Shown in pieces: positions 53,071 through 62,430 of a DNA stretch of 64,000 bases; position 1 is the stretch's first letter, and every line of letters begins with the position of its first letter. The notes under the pieces are model-generated. The model saw nothing but the letters and a program-made list of their open reading frames with translations, was not told where the DNA came from and ran no database searches. Source of the DNA: Acidobacteriota bacterium (GTDB lineage: Bacteria > Acidobacteriota > Vicinamibacteria > Vicinamibacterales > JAKQTR01); contig JAPKZQ010000004.1 of the NCBI GenBank assembly GCA_026393675.1, positions 1-64,000 on the forward strand, given 5' to 3'. Position numbers and translations under genes: made by a program.

Positions 53071-54645
53071 TCACGGGACGCGGGCGTAGCGAATGCTCCA
53101 TCCTTTGAGGGCCGCACATCGCGCCGTCGCCTCGGGGTGCGCGCCGAAATCATCGACCGCCCACGGCAGCTTCCACGTCCAGTTGATGTCGTCGATGACG
53201 GCGGGCACGTTGATGCGGTCGGTCCAGCCAAACACATCCTGGATGGGCAGCACGAGCAGATCTGATCCGGATGCGTAGAGCGCTTCAAGCAGTTGGTCGC
53301 GCACCTCGGGCCCAAACACGATGCCGGGATCGGTCGTCGTCGCACCTATCGCCGTCAGTGCCGCGGTCCGCTCGTCCACGTCGAGCAGATTCCACCACAC
53401 CGCCAGCGTGTCGGTATCGTGCGTGCCCGACGTCGCCAGGGAGCAGGCCGGGTAGTCGCGCGGATTCCTGAACAGCTGGCCGGGCGCGTCCCACTCTCGC
53501 TCCCACCGCAGCACCCGGTAACCCGGAATGTTCAGCGAGCGCAGCGCCGCACGCACGAAATCCGGGATCGTGCCCAGGTCTTCGGCCACCACTTCGGCGC
53601 CACAGGCCATCAGCGCGCGCAACACCGCCTGGCCCTGGACGAGCTGATCGGCCTGGTCAGACGGGATGAACCGGGGCGGCCGATCACCGAGCGGGAACAT
53701 CCACGTGCGAAACAGTCCCACAACATGATCGACGCGATAGCCGTCGAACAGATCGGCGACGCGACGCGCACGCCGTGTGAACCACTCGTACTGCCGGGCG
53801 GCCATCATGTCCCATCGATACACCGGCAGGCGCCAGTTCTGCCCCTCGTCACTGAACGCATCGGGCGGCGCGCCAATGGTGCCCTCGAACGAGAACAACT
53901 CCTGGTGAGCCCACACGTCGGCGCTGTCGGCAGCGACGCCGAACGGAAAATCGCCGAACACCCTGATGGCCCGCGCGGCCGATCTGGCGTCCTGCCACTG
54001 GCCATGCGCGATCCACTGCAGGTACTGGCGGAACAGCACTTCCTGGTCGAGTTCGTGCCGCGCGCGGACGAGCGCCTCCGGATTCCGGTCGCGAACCCCG
54101 TCAGGCCACTCCTGCCACTTCCTTCCACCCGCCATGTCGTGCAGGGCCCGGAAGAGCGCGTAGTCGTCCAGCCACCAGCGCTGCTGGTCGGCAAATCGCC
54201 TGAGATCAGCGGCTCTCGCCGAGTCGCGCGCCCACTCCTCGACGAGGAACCGCTCGAACGACGCCCTCAGCGCACCGAACTTGATCTCCCGCACCCGGTC
54301 GTAGTCGACACCCCTGGCGGCCCGTGCGTCGGCGAGCAGGTCGCGTGACGCGGCATCAAGCGTCGGCTCGCCGCCGAGCGCCTGGAAGTCGGGCACAGCG
54401 GGAACCGTAATGAAAATGGGATCGAGTGCCATCACGCTCGTGGCCGAATACGGCGAACTCTGGCCGGGAGCCATTTCGTTGAGCGGCAGCAGTTGCAGGA
54501 GTCGCAGCCCCGCATCGCGCATCCAGGCGGCCACAACCGGAAGATCAGCAAACTCGCCGATTCCCCAACTGCGTGTTGATGGACACGAGAAGAGCGGCAG
54601 CAGCAAACCAGCCTGGCGTCCCGTCCGGGTTCCGCCACGCGTCAC
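53071..54645 (-). CDS. malQ: 4-alpha-glucanotransferase (amylomaltase)
   Basis: This 524-aa GH77 enzyme rearranges alpha-1,4-glucans and is usually tied to glycogen or maltodextrin use. It has RTGRQAGLLLPLFSCPS, SPYSATS, the nucleophile Asp in DGYRVDHVVGLF, the acid/base Glu in EVVAEDLGTIP and SGTHDTDTLAVWW. It starts at GTG 54645, overlapping the aminotransferase stop by 4 bp (GTGA), so they are translationally coupled. It is the last gene of the five-gene operon. Confidence 0.95.
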   Translation of the reverse strand: MTRGGTRTGRQAGLLLPLFSCPSTRSWGIGEFADLPVVAAWMRDAGLRLLQLLPLNEMAPGQSSPYSATSVMALDPIFITVPAVPDFQALGGEPTLDAASRDLLADARAARGVDYDRVREIKFGALRASFERFLVEEWARDSARAADLRRFADQQRWWLDDYALFRALHDMAGGRKWQEWPDGVRDRNPEALVRARHELDQEVLFRQYLQWIAHGQWQDARSAARAIRVFGDFPFGVAADSADVWAHQELFSFEGTIGAPPDAFSDEGQNWRLPVYRWDMMAARQYEWFTRRARRVADLFDGYRVDHVVGLFRTWMFPLGDRPPRFIPSDQADQLVQGQAVLRALMACGAEVVAEDLGTIPDFVRAALRSLNIPGYRVLRWEREWDAPGQLFRNPRDYPACSLATSGTHDTDTLAVWWNLLDVDERTAALTAIGATTTDPGIVFGPEVRDQLLEALYASGSDLLVLPIQDVFGWTDRINVPAVIDDINWTWKLPWAVDDFGAHPEATARCAALKGWSIRYARVP

Positions 54646-55814
54646 TCGCTGGCCTCCACCCGCGCGAGCACCCTGGCGATCGCGCGGTCGAACACGTCGG
54701 GCGGCGGCAGCAGGCTGACGATGAGGAAGGCCTCCCGCGGGAAATCAAAGAAGTACCCGGGATGGACCAGGACGTGATCGTGTTCGAGGATGCGCAGCAC
54801 GAGCGATTCTTCGGACTGCATCGCCGGCACCTGCATCACGGCATACCACCCGCCCTCTGACGCCAACACGCCGACCGCGGGCCTGGCGGCAGAGAGCGTC
54901 ATCACGCTCCGGTAGTTGCGCGTGACCCGATCGCGAATCTGCGACCGAATCGTCGCTCCTTCGACAAGCAGTGTCGGGAGGGCCTCCTGGACGGGCGTTG
55001 AGACCGACAGGTAGGTATCGCAGATGAGCTCCAGGCGCTCGAGCGAGGCCTTCACCAGGGCGTCCGGGCCGTTGACGACCATCCAGCCGAGTTTCAACTG
55101 CGGCAGGCCCAGCGACTTCGATAATCCACCGAGGCTGAATGTCAGCGCCTCGCGCTGGGCCAGCACCGACGAGACGCGTGGCAGCTCGACGTCCAGCACG
55201 TACTCCGCGAACACCTCGTCACCAATGATGGCGATGTCGTGCGCCCGGCAGTGCGCCGCCAACGGCCCCAGGTCGTAGCGCGACAAGTAGGAGCCCGTGG
55301 GGGTGTTGGGACTCACGATGACGACGGCGCGGGTGCGCGGCGTGGTGGCCTGCTTGATGGCATCAACGTCATAGGCCCAACGCCCGTGAAAGTCCAGGGC
55401 GTACGGTCGCACCTGGACGGCATCGAGCGATGCGAGGTACTGGAACAGCGGGTAGCTCGGCACCGGCACCAGCACTTCGTCTCCGGGATCGCAGAGCAGC
55501 TTGAACAGCAGCGCGTAGGCTTCGCTGGTGCTGGCCGTCAGCACCACGCGATCGCGCGACACGGCAAACCCGCGCCGGCGACAATCGTCCACCACCGCTT
55601 GCCGGGCCGCAGGCCGGCCGAATGGCTGGGGGTGATAGCTGAGCGACGCAGGCGTCGAGAGGGCGTCGAGCAGCCGCGGCGGGTAGACCAGTCCGACCGC
55701 AGTGGGATTGGATTCCGTCAGGTCGTCGATGTCGATGTGTACACCACGCAGACGCGTGAGCGCCGCCGACAGGCGGTTGGGGGTGAGATCAAAGGAGAGT
55801 CTGGAGGAGAACAC
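54642..55814 (-). CDS. PLP-dependent class I/II aminotransferase
   Basis: The 390-aa enzyme has the fold-type I pattern ASTSEAYALLFKLLCDPGDEVLVP, VIVSPNTPTG, IIGDEVFAEY, the PLP lysine in GLSKSLGLPQLKLGW and a conserved C-terminal domain. The substrate cannot be read from the sequence; alanine/aspartate-type or aromatic acceptors are all possible. It starts with GTG 55814 and follows the symporter gene by 12 bp. Confidence 0.9.
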   Translation of the reverse strand: MFSSRLSFDLTPNRLSAALTRLRGVHIDIDDLTESNPTAVGLVYPPRLLDALSTPASLSYHPQPFGRPAARQAVVDDCRRRGFAVSRDRVVLTASTSEAYALLFKLLCDPGDEVLVPVPSYPLFQYLASLDAVQVRPYALDFHGRWAYDVDAIKQATTPRTRAVVIVSPNTPTGSYLSRYDLGPLAAHCRAHDIAIIGDEVFAEYVLDVELPRVSSVLAQREALTFSLGGLSKSLGLPQLKLGWMVVNGPDALVKASLERLELICDTYLSVSTPVQEALPTLLVEGATIRSQIRDRVTRNYRSVMTLSAARPAVGVLASEGGWYAVMQVPAMQSEESLVLRILEHDHVLVHPGYFFDFPREAFLIVSLLPPPDVFDRAIARVLARVEASE

Positions 55815-55826
55815 GTTTGGTGTCAG

Positions 55827-57521
55827 CTACTGTACAACGACGCGCCGTTCGGTCAAGCTGATCAGCATCCCCACGACGACCACCACGACGGCGCCGACCA
55901 CGTTGTGCCAGAGGAAGGCGATCGTGGTGAATGTCGCGACCATCGCGACGGCGGCCATGCCGGCGAGCAGGCCCCAGAAGGCGCCGCGACTGGTGGCCCG
56001 CTTGATCCCGATCGCCAGAATGAACACGCCGAGCAGCGAGCCGTAGAAAAACGACCCGAACCGGTTGACCACTTCGATGAGCGATCCCAGGTTCGCCGCG
56101 TAGATCGCCACCGAGCAGGCCACCAGGCCCCAGAATCCCGTCGCCAGTTTTGACATGAACAGGTAATGCGCGTCGCTGGCGGTCTTCTTGATGTGTCGGC
56201 GATAGACGTCGATGATCGTGGAGGTCGCCAACGCATTCATCTCGCCGGCGCTCGCCGACATGGCCGCCGCGAAGATCGCTGCAATGATGAGCCCGACCAG
56301 CCCGACTGGCAATTTCGTGGTGACGAAGGTGGGGAAGACGTAGTTGACGTCGTTGTAATTGGCGTCCCCCGTCACCTCCTTGACCAGTGTCGCCGCCCTC
56401 GACCGGATCAACTTGACCCGCACCTCCGATGCCCGGAACGCCACGCGTGCACCCGCTGCGACCATCTGGTCGCCGCTCCGCTGTGCTGTCGCGAGCGCAA
56501 TGGCGGTCTGCCGGCGCCGATCGAAGGCGGCCGTGAATTCCTGGTCGAGGTGCGCGTACTCGGCGGCACGGGGACTGGCGGCAACCTTCGCCTTGAAGAC
56601 GGGATTGAACAGCATCGGTGGCTGGGTGAACAGGTAGAACACGAACACCAGCACGCCCACCATCAGGATCAGCGCCTGCAGCGGAATCTTGACGTACGCG
56701 CTGATCATCAGTGAACTGCGCGCCTGGTCGACCGACTTGGCCGTCAGGTACCGCTGCACCTGGCTCTGGTCGCACCCGAAATACGAGAGCATCAGGAACA
56801 AGCCGGCAATCGTGCCCGACCAGAACGTGTACTGCTCGTGGAGCGTGAACGAGAAATCGATGGTGCGCAGCCGGCCCACCGCGCCGGCGATATGCATGGC
56901 TTCGCCAAGCGAGACGTCGTGCGGCAGCCCGATGATGAGGGCGAGGACGGCCGCCAGCACGCCGGCGACCACCACCACCATCTGCTTGACGTCGGTCCAC
57001 GCCACGGCCTGCACGCCGCCGAACATGGTGTAGAGGGCGGTCGGTACGCCGATGGCCAGCACCGTCAGGTACAGGTTCCATCCGAGCACGATTGAGAGGA
57101 TAACCGCGGGCGCTGAGATGATCACGCCGGTGGACATGCTGCGCGACGCCAGGAACAGCAGGCTTGCCAGGGCGCGTGTCTTCGCGTCGAAGCGCCGCTC
57201 GAGATATTCGTAAGCCGTGTAGACGTGCGCGCGATAGAAGAACGGCACGATGGTGACCGACAGGATGATCATCGCAATCGGCAGCCCGAAGTAGAACTGC
57301 ACGAAGCGCATCCCGTCGGCGTACGCCTGGCCCGTCGTCCCGACCAGGGTGATGGCACTCATTTGCGTGGCCATCACCGACAGCCCGGCAGCCCACCACG
57401 GCAGGCTGCGGTTGGCCAGGAAGTAGCCTTCGACCTGATCCGCCGATCGCGTCCGCTTCAGGCCGTCGTAGACGATCCAGATGAGGTAGGCGGCGATGAT
57501 GGCCCAGTCGATGGCGCTCAT
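55827..57521 (-). CDS. sodium:solute symporter (SSS family)
   Basis: This 564-aa inner-membrane protein has about 13 hydrophobic helices. SSS signatures are [30 protein letters not shown] and the helix around [12 protein letters not shown] hydrophilic insert (about 325-395) sits between helices, which is larger than in PutP-like members. It starts at ATG 57521, where [15 protein letters not shown] begins the first helix, overlapping a 46-aa ORF by ATGA. Substrate is probably an organic acid, amino acid or sugar; the operon holds an argininosuccinate-lyase-like enzyme and an aminotransferase, favouring an amino compound. Confidence 0.92.
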   Translation of the reverse strand: MSAIDWAIIAAYLIWIVYDGLKRTRSADQVEGYFLANRSLPWWAAGLSVMATQMSAITLVGTTGQAYADGMRFVQFYFGLPIAMIILSVTIVPFFYRAHVYTAYEYLERRFDAKTRALASLLFLASRSMSTGVIISAPAVILSIVLGWNLYLTVLAIGVPTALYTMFGGVQAVAWTDVKQMVVVVAGVLAAVLALIIGLPHDVSLGEAMHIAGAVGRLRTIDFSFTLHEQYTFWSGTIAGLFLMLSYFGCDQSQVQRYLTAKSVDQARSSLMISAYVKIPLQALILMVGVLVFVFYLFTQPPMLFNPVFKAKVAASPRAAEYAHLDQEFTAAFDRRRQTAIALATAQRSGDQMVAAGARVAFRASEVRVKLIRSRAATLVKEVTGDANYNDVNYVFPTFVTTKLPVGLVGLIIAAIFAAAMSASAGEMNALATSTIIDVYRRHIKKTASDAHYLFMSKLATGFWGLVACSVAIYAANLGSLIEVVNRFGSFFYGSLLGVFILAIGIKRATSRGAFWGLLAGMAAVAMVATFTTIAFLWHNVVGAVVVVVVGMLISLTERRVVVQ

Positions 57522-57658
57522 AGGCTGCCGAAGTAGCGCCCGAACGCCCATAGCGCGAGGATGACCACCAGTTCGACGAGCGCGACGGCCAGGTAGGTCC
57601 GCCGGCGATCAGCTTCGTCCGCCTCCGGCGTCTCGCCGAGGTTTCCGCCGCTGGTCAT
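57518..57658 (-). CDS. 46-aa single-pass membrane protein between argH-like and symporter genes
   Basis: ATG 57658 to TGA 57518 encodes 46 residues: an acidic/charged N-terminus ([13 protein letters not shown]), then one TM helix ([19 protein letters not shown]) and GRYFGSL. It overlaps the preceding stop and the following start by 4 bp each (ATGA at both ends), strong evidence that it is translated. It could be a small accessory subunit of the symporter, as known for some SSS transporters with a short partner. Confidence 0.75.
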   Translation of the reverse strand: MTSGGNLGETPEADEADRRRTYLAVALVELVVILALWAFGRYFGSL

Positions 57659-59109
57659 AGTTGGGCGCTCCGCTCGCGCAAGGTGGCACTAGCCGCGATC
57701 AGGCGCGACCGGGCCTGGCTCACCCACTGCCGGTCGGCCTCCAGCGCGGATCGTGATGCGGCCAGCGCCCTGGTGGTTTCGGCGGGGGCCGGCCCGCCCG
57801 GGGTGGTGCGGACGTCGACAAAGTGCCTGGGAGACAGGAGCAGGGCCAGGCATGCCTCGGTGTAGACGAGCGGCGTGCCCAGTAGCTCCTGCGACGCGGT
57901 GGCGACAATGGCGCTGATGAGGGCCGACGGGTCCTCGTCGCGGCCCTTCACGACACGACCGGCAATCGCGTGCGCGGTGTCGAACGCCAGGCCGTGCTCG
58001 CGCACGAGGGTGTCGGCCAGCTCACTAATCGTGATCCACCCGGCGCCGGCCCTTGCCTCGAGGCGTGCGGCATCGAACCCGGCGCTGGCGATCGCCGCGG
58101 AGACAAGCGTGATGGCCCGGCCCGCGTCGTGAAACGTCTGATCGACCAGCGGCTGCAGGTCGTCCTCGGTGTCGACAATGTCGCCAAACGGCGTGTTGTG
58201 GATGCAGGTCACGATGGCGTTGGCCTGGCCGAGCGCCTTGCTGCAGATGGCCCTGGCGTGCTCGAGAGCCACCGGGTTGCGCTTCTGCGGCATGATGCTG
58301 CTGCCCTGTACGAAGCCGTCACCGAGACGCAGGTAAGCGAACTCGGCCGTACACCACAAGAGCATGTCCTGCACAAACCGCCCGAGGCCCGCCACCAGCA
58401 CAGCCGTCGTCGTCACGTTTTCGAGCAGGTAGTCGGCCGTCGCGATGCTGCCGTAGGTGTTGCCGGTCGGCGCCGAGAAGCCCAGCAGGTCGCTGGTCAA
58501 CTGCCGGTCGATGGGGAACGCCGTGCCGGTGATCGCGCAGGCCCCGAGCGGGCAGCGATTGGTCGTCTCGTGCGCCGCCTTGAGCCTTGTGGCGTCCCGT
58601 TCCAGTTGCTCAATCATCGCGAGCAGGTAGTGCGCCACCGTCGACGGTTGCGCCGGCTGCGTGTGGGTATGCAACGCCAGGATGGTGTGCCGGTGGCGGT
58701 CGGCTACGTCGAGAAGCGCCGATCGAAGCCCGAACGATGCGTCCAGCGTGGCCAGCACGTACTGCCGCTGGCGCATCCGGTACAACGTCATGTCGATATC
58801 GTTGCGGCTGCGGGCCGTGTGGAGGCGACCGGCGACGCCAGGTCCGCACGACGCGGTCAGCAGGTGCTCAACGTGGTAGAAGAGGTCCTCGCAGGTCCCG
58901 TCGTAGCAGGTCCGTTTGATCTGATCGATGGACACATGGTCGAGGGCGACCCGGATGGCGTGCGCATCGGCGCTCGAGATGATGCCGCAACTGGCCAGCA
59001 TGACCAGATGCGCATAGTGCATCGCCATCATCGGCTCGAGGAAGAGCGACTTGGCGTCCTCGAAGTTCTCGTTCAGGACGCACGAGACGTATTCCGGTGC
59101 GAACGTCAT
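57655..59109 (-). CDS. argininosuccinate lyase-like fumarase/aspartase-superfamily enzyme
   Basis: The 484-aa protein carries the superfamily signature GSSIMPQKRNP, the RLHTARSRNDID region and the THTQPAQPSTVAHYLL stretch with the catalytic His. Compared with canonical ArgH it lacks the N-terminal GRF motif, has HTHTQPAQP for the usual THLQPAQP and GSIATADYLLEN for the usual SDRDFALE, so another lyase substrate is possible. AGGAG precedes ATG 59109. It heads an operon with a 46-aa membrane protein, a symporter, an aminotransferase and malQ. The arg operon at 35.8 kb lacks a lyase, so a role in arginine synthesis is not excluded. Confidence 0.82.
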   Translation of the reverse strand: MTFAPEYVSCVLNENFEDAKSLFLEPMMAMHYAHLVMLASCGIISSADAHAIRVALDHVSIDQIKRTCYDGTCEDLFYHVEHLLTASCGPGVAGRLHTARSRNDIDMTLYRMRQRQYVLATLDASFGLRSALLDVADRHRHTILALHTHTQPAQPSTVAHYLLAMIEQLERDATRLKAAHETTNRCPLGACAITGTAFPIDRQLTSDLLGFSAPTGNTYGSIATADYLLENVTTTAVLVAGLGRFVQDMLLWCTAEFAYLRLGDGFVQGSSIMPQKRNPVALEHARAICSKALGQANAIVTCIHNTPFGDIVDTEDDLQPLVDQTFHDAGRAITLVSAAIASAGFDAARLEARAGAGWITISELADTLVREHGLAFDTAHAIAGRVVKGRDEDPSALISAIVATASQELLGTPLVYTEACLALLLSPRHFVDVRTTPGGPAPAETTRALAASRSALEADRQWVSQARSRLIAASATLRERSAQL

Positions 59110-59246
59110 GGCGCAGGTGCTCCTGGTTCGATGGAAAATAACACGCCGAAGTCAGCACGCGCGTGCTCAGCGCGCGCCGGGCCTCAGTCTACCAGAAGCC
59201 CGACGTCCCGCCGGGTCACAGGCCCTGGTCCTCCGGCCCGGCATGG

Positions 59247-59275
59247 TTGACGCCGGCGCGCCGACTTCTTATAGT
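59247..59275 (+). promoter_or_regulatory. sigma-70 promoter of the TonB-receptor gene
   Basis: TTGACG (59247-59252), a 17-bp spacer and TATAGT (59270-59275) form a near-consensus promoter. Transcription should start near 59282, leaving a leader of about 190 nt before the gene at 59474. The gap 59110-59473 otherwise holds only the repeat below and a GGAGG ribosome-binding site. Confidence 0.7.
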
Positions 59276-59300
59276 CGAATTCATATTTCGAATTCATATT
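59275..59300 (+). promoter_or_regulatory. perfect 13-bp tandem repeat overlapping the transcription start
   Basis: TCGAATTCATATT occurs at 59275-59287 and again at 59288-59300. The repeats cover the predicted transcription start and contain EcoRI-like GAATTC palindromes. The position suits a repressor operator. Confidence 0.55.
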
Positions 59301-59473
59301 GCTCAGGATCCCGGCTCTCGTGCCAGAATCGATGGAACCCCGTCTCTCGCCACCGATCCGGACTCATCGTTGCCCTCTGGCGGGATTGGCTAGGGTGTGT
59401 TTACTGCAACGTTTGTGTCACTACCACGCAGGGGGCCGGGCATTTGGGCCCCAATTGAGGAGGATCACAAGAG

Positions 59474-62392
59474 ATGCGCCTTACAATTCTCGTAGCCATA
59501 CTGGCGCTCGCTCTGGCCGTTCCCGCCGCTGCTCAGTCGCAGGCGGCCAACGGCTCCATCCAGGGCACGGTCGTCGATGCGTCGGGCGCCGTGCTGCCTG
59601 GCGCGACGGTGACCGTGACCAATCCCGAGACCGGTGCGCACCGTACGGTCGTCACGAACGAGGCCGGGATGTTCCGCGCGCTGTTGTTGCCGCTCGGCAC
59701 CTACAAGGTGGTCGCCGAACTCGAGGGTTTCAAGAAATACGAGGAGTCTGGCTTGAAGCTGAGTGTCGGCCAGACGATCGTCGTCAAGATCGCGATGGGC
59801 ATGGGCGCGATCACTGAGACGGTGACGGTCAACGCGGCCGACAGGCCGGCGCTGGACCTCGCCCGCATCGACATCGGCCACACGATGACCGACCAGGAAG
59901 TGCACAGCCTGCCGCTGGTCGCGCGCAACCCGTACAACTACGCGCTGGTGCAGCCGGGCGTGACCGGCATCGAGAACGTGGAGTTCGGCGTTCCGCGCCT
60001 GGCGGCCAACGGCGCCGCGATGCGCATCAACTACCAGATTGACGGCAACACGAATACCGAGAAGGACCGCGCAGGCCTGCGCCTGCTGCCAATGTCCGAG
60101 GTCATGATCCAGGAAGTGAAAGTCGTGACCACGGGCTTCGCGCCCGAGTTCGGCCAGACGATGGGCATGGTCTTCAACGCGGTCACGCCGTCGGGCTCGA
60201 ACACCTTTCACGGGCAGACCAGCTACCTGTTCCGCCGCAACGCGTTCAGCGCCTTCCCGTTCTTCTTCGGCTGCGGCAGCACGACGGCCGCGGCGAGCTG
60301 CCCGCCGGTGGCCGCCAACGCGGTGCGCCCGGCGACGAAAGTCGACACGATGACGGGAAACGTGGGCGGCCCCATCGTGAAGAGCAAGCTGTTCTTCTAC
60401 GGCGGCGCGGAGCGGACGCGGCGCGACCTCTCGTCGGGCAGCCTCATCACGGTGAGCCAGGACGTCGTGGCCTCGGTCGGCCTGAAGCCGCAGCCCGACG
60501 CGGCGCCCAACGTGCAGACCGCGCAGTTTGTCATTGCGAAGCTCGACTACCAGCTGAATAACAACAACCGGCTGACCGGCCGCTGGATCCAGTTCCACAA
60601 CAACGCGCCGTACAACAGCGGTGGCGGCACGGCGACGCTCGAGCGGGCGACCGACTTCCTCGACGCGATGGACTCGATCGCGGCGCAGATGGTGTCGACG
60701 TTCGGATCGAACCTGCTGAACGAGTTCCGGGTGCAGTACGCGCACCGCCACCAGAGCTCTGTCGCCAACGCCGACTCGGGCACCGGTCCGGCCGTCACGA
60801 TCAGCTCGCCGGCGATCGCGTTCGGCGGCCCGTGGTCCGGCACCGGCCAGGGCAACGCCGGCTTCGACTTCAAGCAGAACATCTCGCAGGTGATCGACAA
60901 CTTCACCTTCGTCCGCGGAAAGCACAGCTACAAATTCGGGTTCGACCTGCAGCACGTCTACGACGAGCGCACGGCGGCCCCGCAGTTCGTCTACACGTTC
61001 CCGACCGTGGCGGCCTACCTGGCGGCCAAGGCGGGCACCAGCCCGTTCGGCTACACGACGATGCAGCAGCTGACGGGCGATCGGTCGTTCAACATGGCGA
61101 CCAACATCATGAGCTTCTTCGTGCAGGACGACTGGCAGTTGACGCCGTCCCTCAAGATGCTCTACGGCGTCCGCTACGACCTCTACCGGTACCCGGCTGG
61201 TCTCGCGAACGCTCCGCTGACGCAGACGCAGTCGTTCAACCTTGACAAGAACAACTTCGGCCCGCGCGTCGGCTTCGCGTGGTCCGTGAACCCCAACACG
61301 ATGGTTCGCGCGAGTGCCGGCATCATGTACGACCAGCCGATCCTCGGCGGCTACGAGCAGGCGCTGCAACTCTCCGGTTCCCCGAAGGCGCCGGTGTACA
61401 CGCTCAGCTCGACCTCGCCGGGCGCCCCGGCGTTTCCGAGCGCCATCAGTTCAGGCACGCTGGCCCAGCAGTCGCCGTGGGCGATCGATCCGACCTTCCA
61501 GGTCGCGCACACCTGGCAGACCAACATCCAGGTGGAGCACGCCTTCCGGCGCGACCTGTCGGTGTCGGCGGGGTTCATGTACGCGAAGGGCAGCCAGTTG
61601 CCGGTGGTCACCGACGTGAACCTGATCAACCCGATCGGCGCGCTGGGTGACGGGCGCCCGATCTACAGCACGGCGGTCAATGCGGACACGCGCGTCGATC
61701 CGCGCTTCAACCACATCCTGGAGGTGCAGTCGATCGGCACGTCGACCTTCAAATCGATGACGCTGCAGATGACCAAGCGCGTCGGGCAGGGGCTGGCCTT
61801 CAACGTCCAGTACCAGCTGGGCAAGGGGCTCGACACCACCCCGCTGCTCACGCAGATGACCGTGCAGTCGGAAGCCGGGCGCTCGGATCCCAGCAATCTG
61901 AACCGCGACCTCGGCCCGAACCCGCTCGACATGCGGCACAACTTCACCGGCAGCATCGTCTACACGACGTCGAGCAAGTCGACCAATCCGATTGTCCGCA
62001 CGCTGCTGAGCGGCAACGAAATCGGTGTGCTGCTGCAGTTCAACAGCGGCCTGCCGGTGAACATCCTCGCCAACCGCGATCTCAACGGCGACGGCGTCAG
62101 CAGCGACCGCCCGCTTTTCGTGAATCGCAACCCGATGTATCTGCCGGTCCGCAAGAATGTCGACCTGCGTTACACCCGGTGGATCCCCATCCACGGATCG
62201 GTCCGCGGCGAGGTGATCATGGAGCTGAAGAACCTGTTCAACACGCAGCAGTTGTCGGGCATCAATACGACGACGGCGGTTGACACGCTCGGCAACCCGA
62301 CGGCGGCAATTCCGACCGACCCATATCAGTTCGTAAACCCGTCGGGCTACGAGCAGCGGAAGTTCCAGCTCGGGTTCCGCGTTCGCTTCTAA
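59474..62392 (+). CDS. TonB-dependent receptor-like protein with carboxypeptidase-regulatory domain
   Basis: The 972-aa outer-membrane protein has a signal peptide (about 1-20, AVPAAAQS), a carboxypeptidase-regulatory-like domain (about 25-105, GTVVDASGAVLPGATVTV), a plug-like region (about 125-235, LPLVARNPYNYALVQPGVTG...INYQIDGNTNT) and a large barrel ending RKFQLGFRVRF. It belongs to the Oar-like/SusC-like class expanded in Acidobacteriota, used for glycans or peptides. GGAGG lies 8 nt before the ATG. It is followed by a PIG-L deacetylase gene 38 bp away, suggesting a sugar-derived substrate. Confidence 0.93.
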   Translation: MRLTILVAILALALAVPAAAQSQAANGSIQGTVVDASGAVLPGATVTVTNPETGAHRTVVTNEAGMFRALLLPLGTYKVVAELEGFKKYEESGLKLSVGQTIVVKIAMGMGAITETVTVNAADRPALDLARIDIGHTMTDQEVHSLPLVARNPYNYALVQPGVTGIENVEFGVPRLAANGAAMRINYQIDGNTNTEKDRAGLRLLPMSEVMIQEVKVVTTGFAPEFGQTMGMVFNAVTPSGSNTFHGQTSYLFRRNAFSAFPFFFGCGSTTAAASCPPVAANAVRPATKVDTMTGNVGGPIVKSKLFFYGGAERTRRDLSSGSLITVSQDVVASVGLKPQPDAAPNVQTAQFVIAKLDYQLNNNNRLTGRWIQFHNNAPYNSGGGTATLERATDFLDAMDSIAAQMVSTFGSNLLNEFRVQYAHRHQSSVANADSGTGPAVTISSPAIAFGGPWSGTGQGNAGFDFKQNISQVIDNFTFVRGKHSYKFGFDLQHVYDERTAAPQFVYTFPTVAAYLAAKAGTSPFGYTTMQQLTGDRSFNMATNIMSFFVQDDWQLTPSLKMLYGVRYDLYRYPAGLANAPLTQTQSFNLDKNNFGPRVGFAWSVNPNTMVRASAGIMYDQPILGGYEQALQLSGSPKAPVYTLSSTSPGAPAFPSAISSGTLAQQSPWAIDPTFQVAHTWQTNIQVEHAFRRDLSVSAGFMYAKGSQLPVVTDVNLINPIGALGDGRPIYSTAVNADTRVDPRFNHILEVQSIGTSTFKSMTLQMTKRVGQGLAFNVQYQLGKGLDTTPLLTQMTVQSEAGRSDPSNLNRDLGPNPLDMRHNFTGSIVYTTSSKSTNPIVRTLLSGNEIGVLLQFNSGLPVNILANRDLNGDGVSSDRPLFVNRNPMYLPVRKNVDLRYTRWIPIHGSVRGEVIMELKNLFNTQQLSGINTTTAVDTLGNPTAAIPTDPYQFVNPSGYEQRKFQLGFRVRF

Positions 62393-62425
62393 ACCCTGAG
62401 CTCACTTGAACTGAGTCGAAGGGTA
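62393..62425. repeat. dispersed CCTGAGCTC...GAGTCGAAGGG repeat
   Basis: ACCCTGAGCTCACTTGAACT followed by GAGTCGAAGGG is the common intergenic repeat also found in part at 41219-41237 and 27622-27640. Confidence 0.55.
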
Positions 62426-62430
62426 GGAAC

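Noticed and set aside
59465-61369. 634-aa minus-strand open frame
   Set aside because: Antisense to the TonB receptor; rich in Arg/His/Val with no domain, produced by codon bias.
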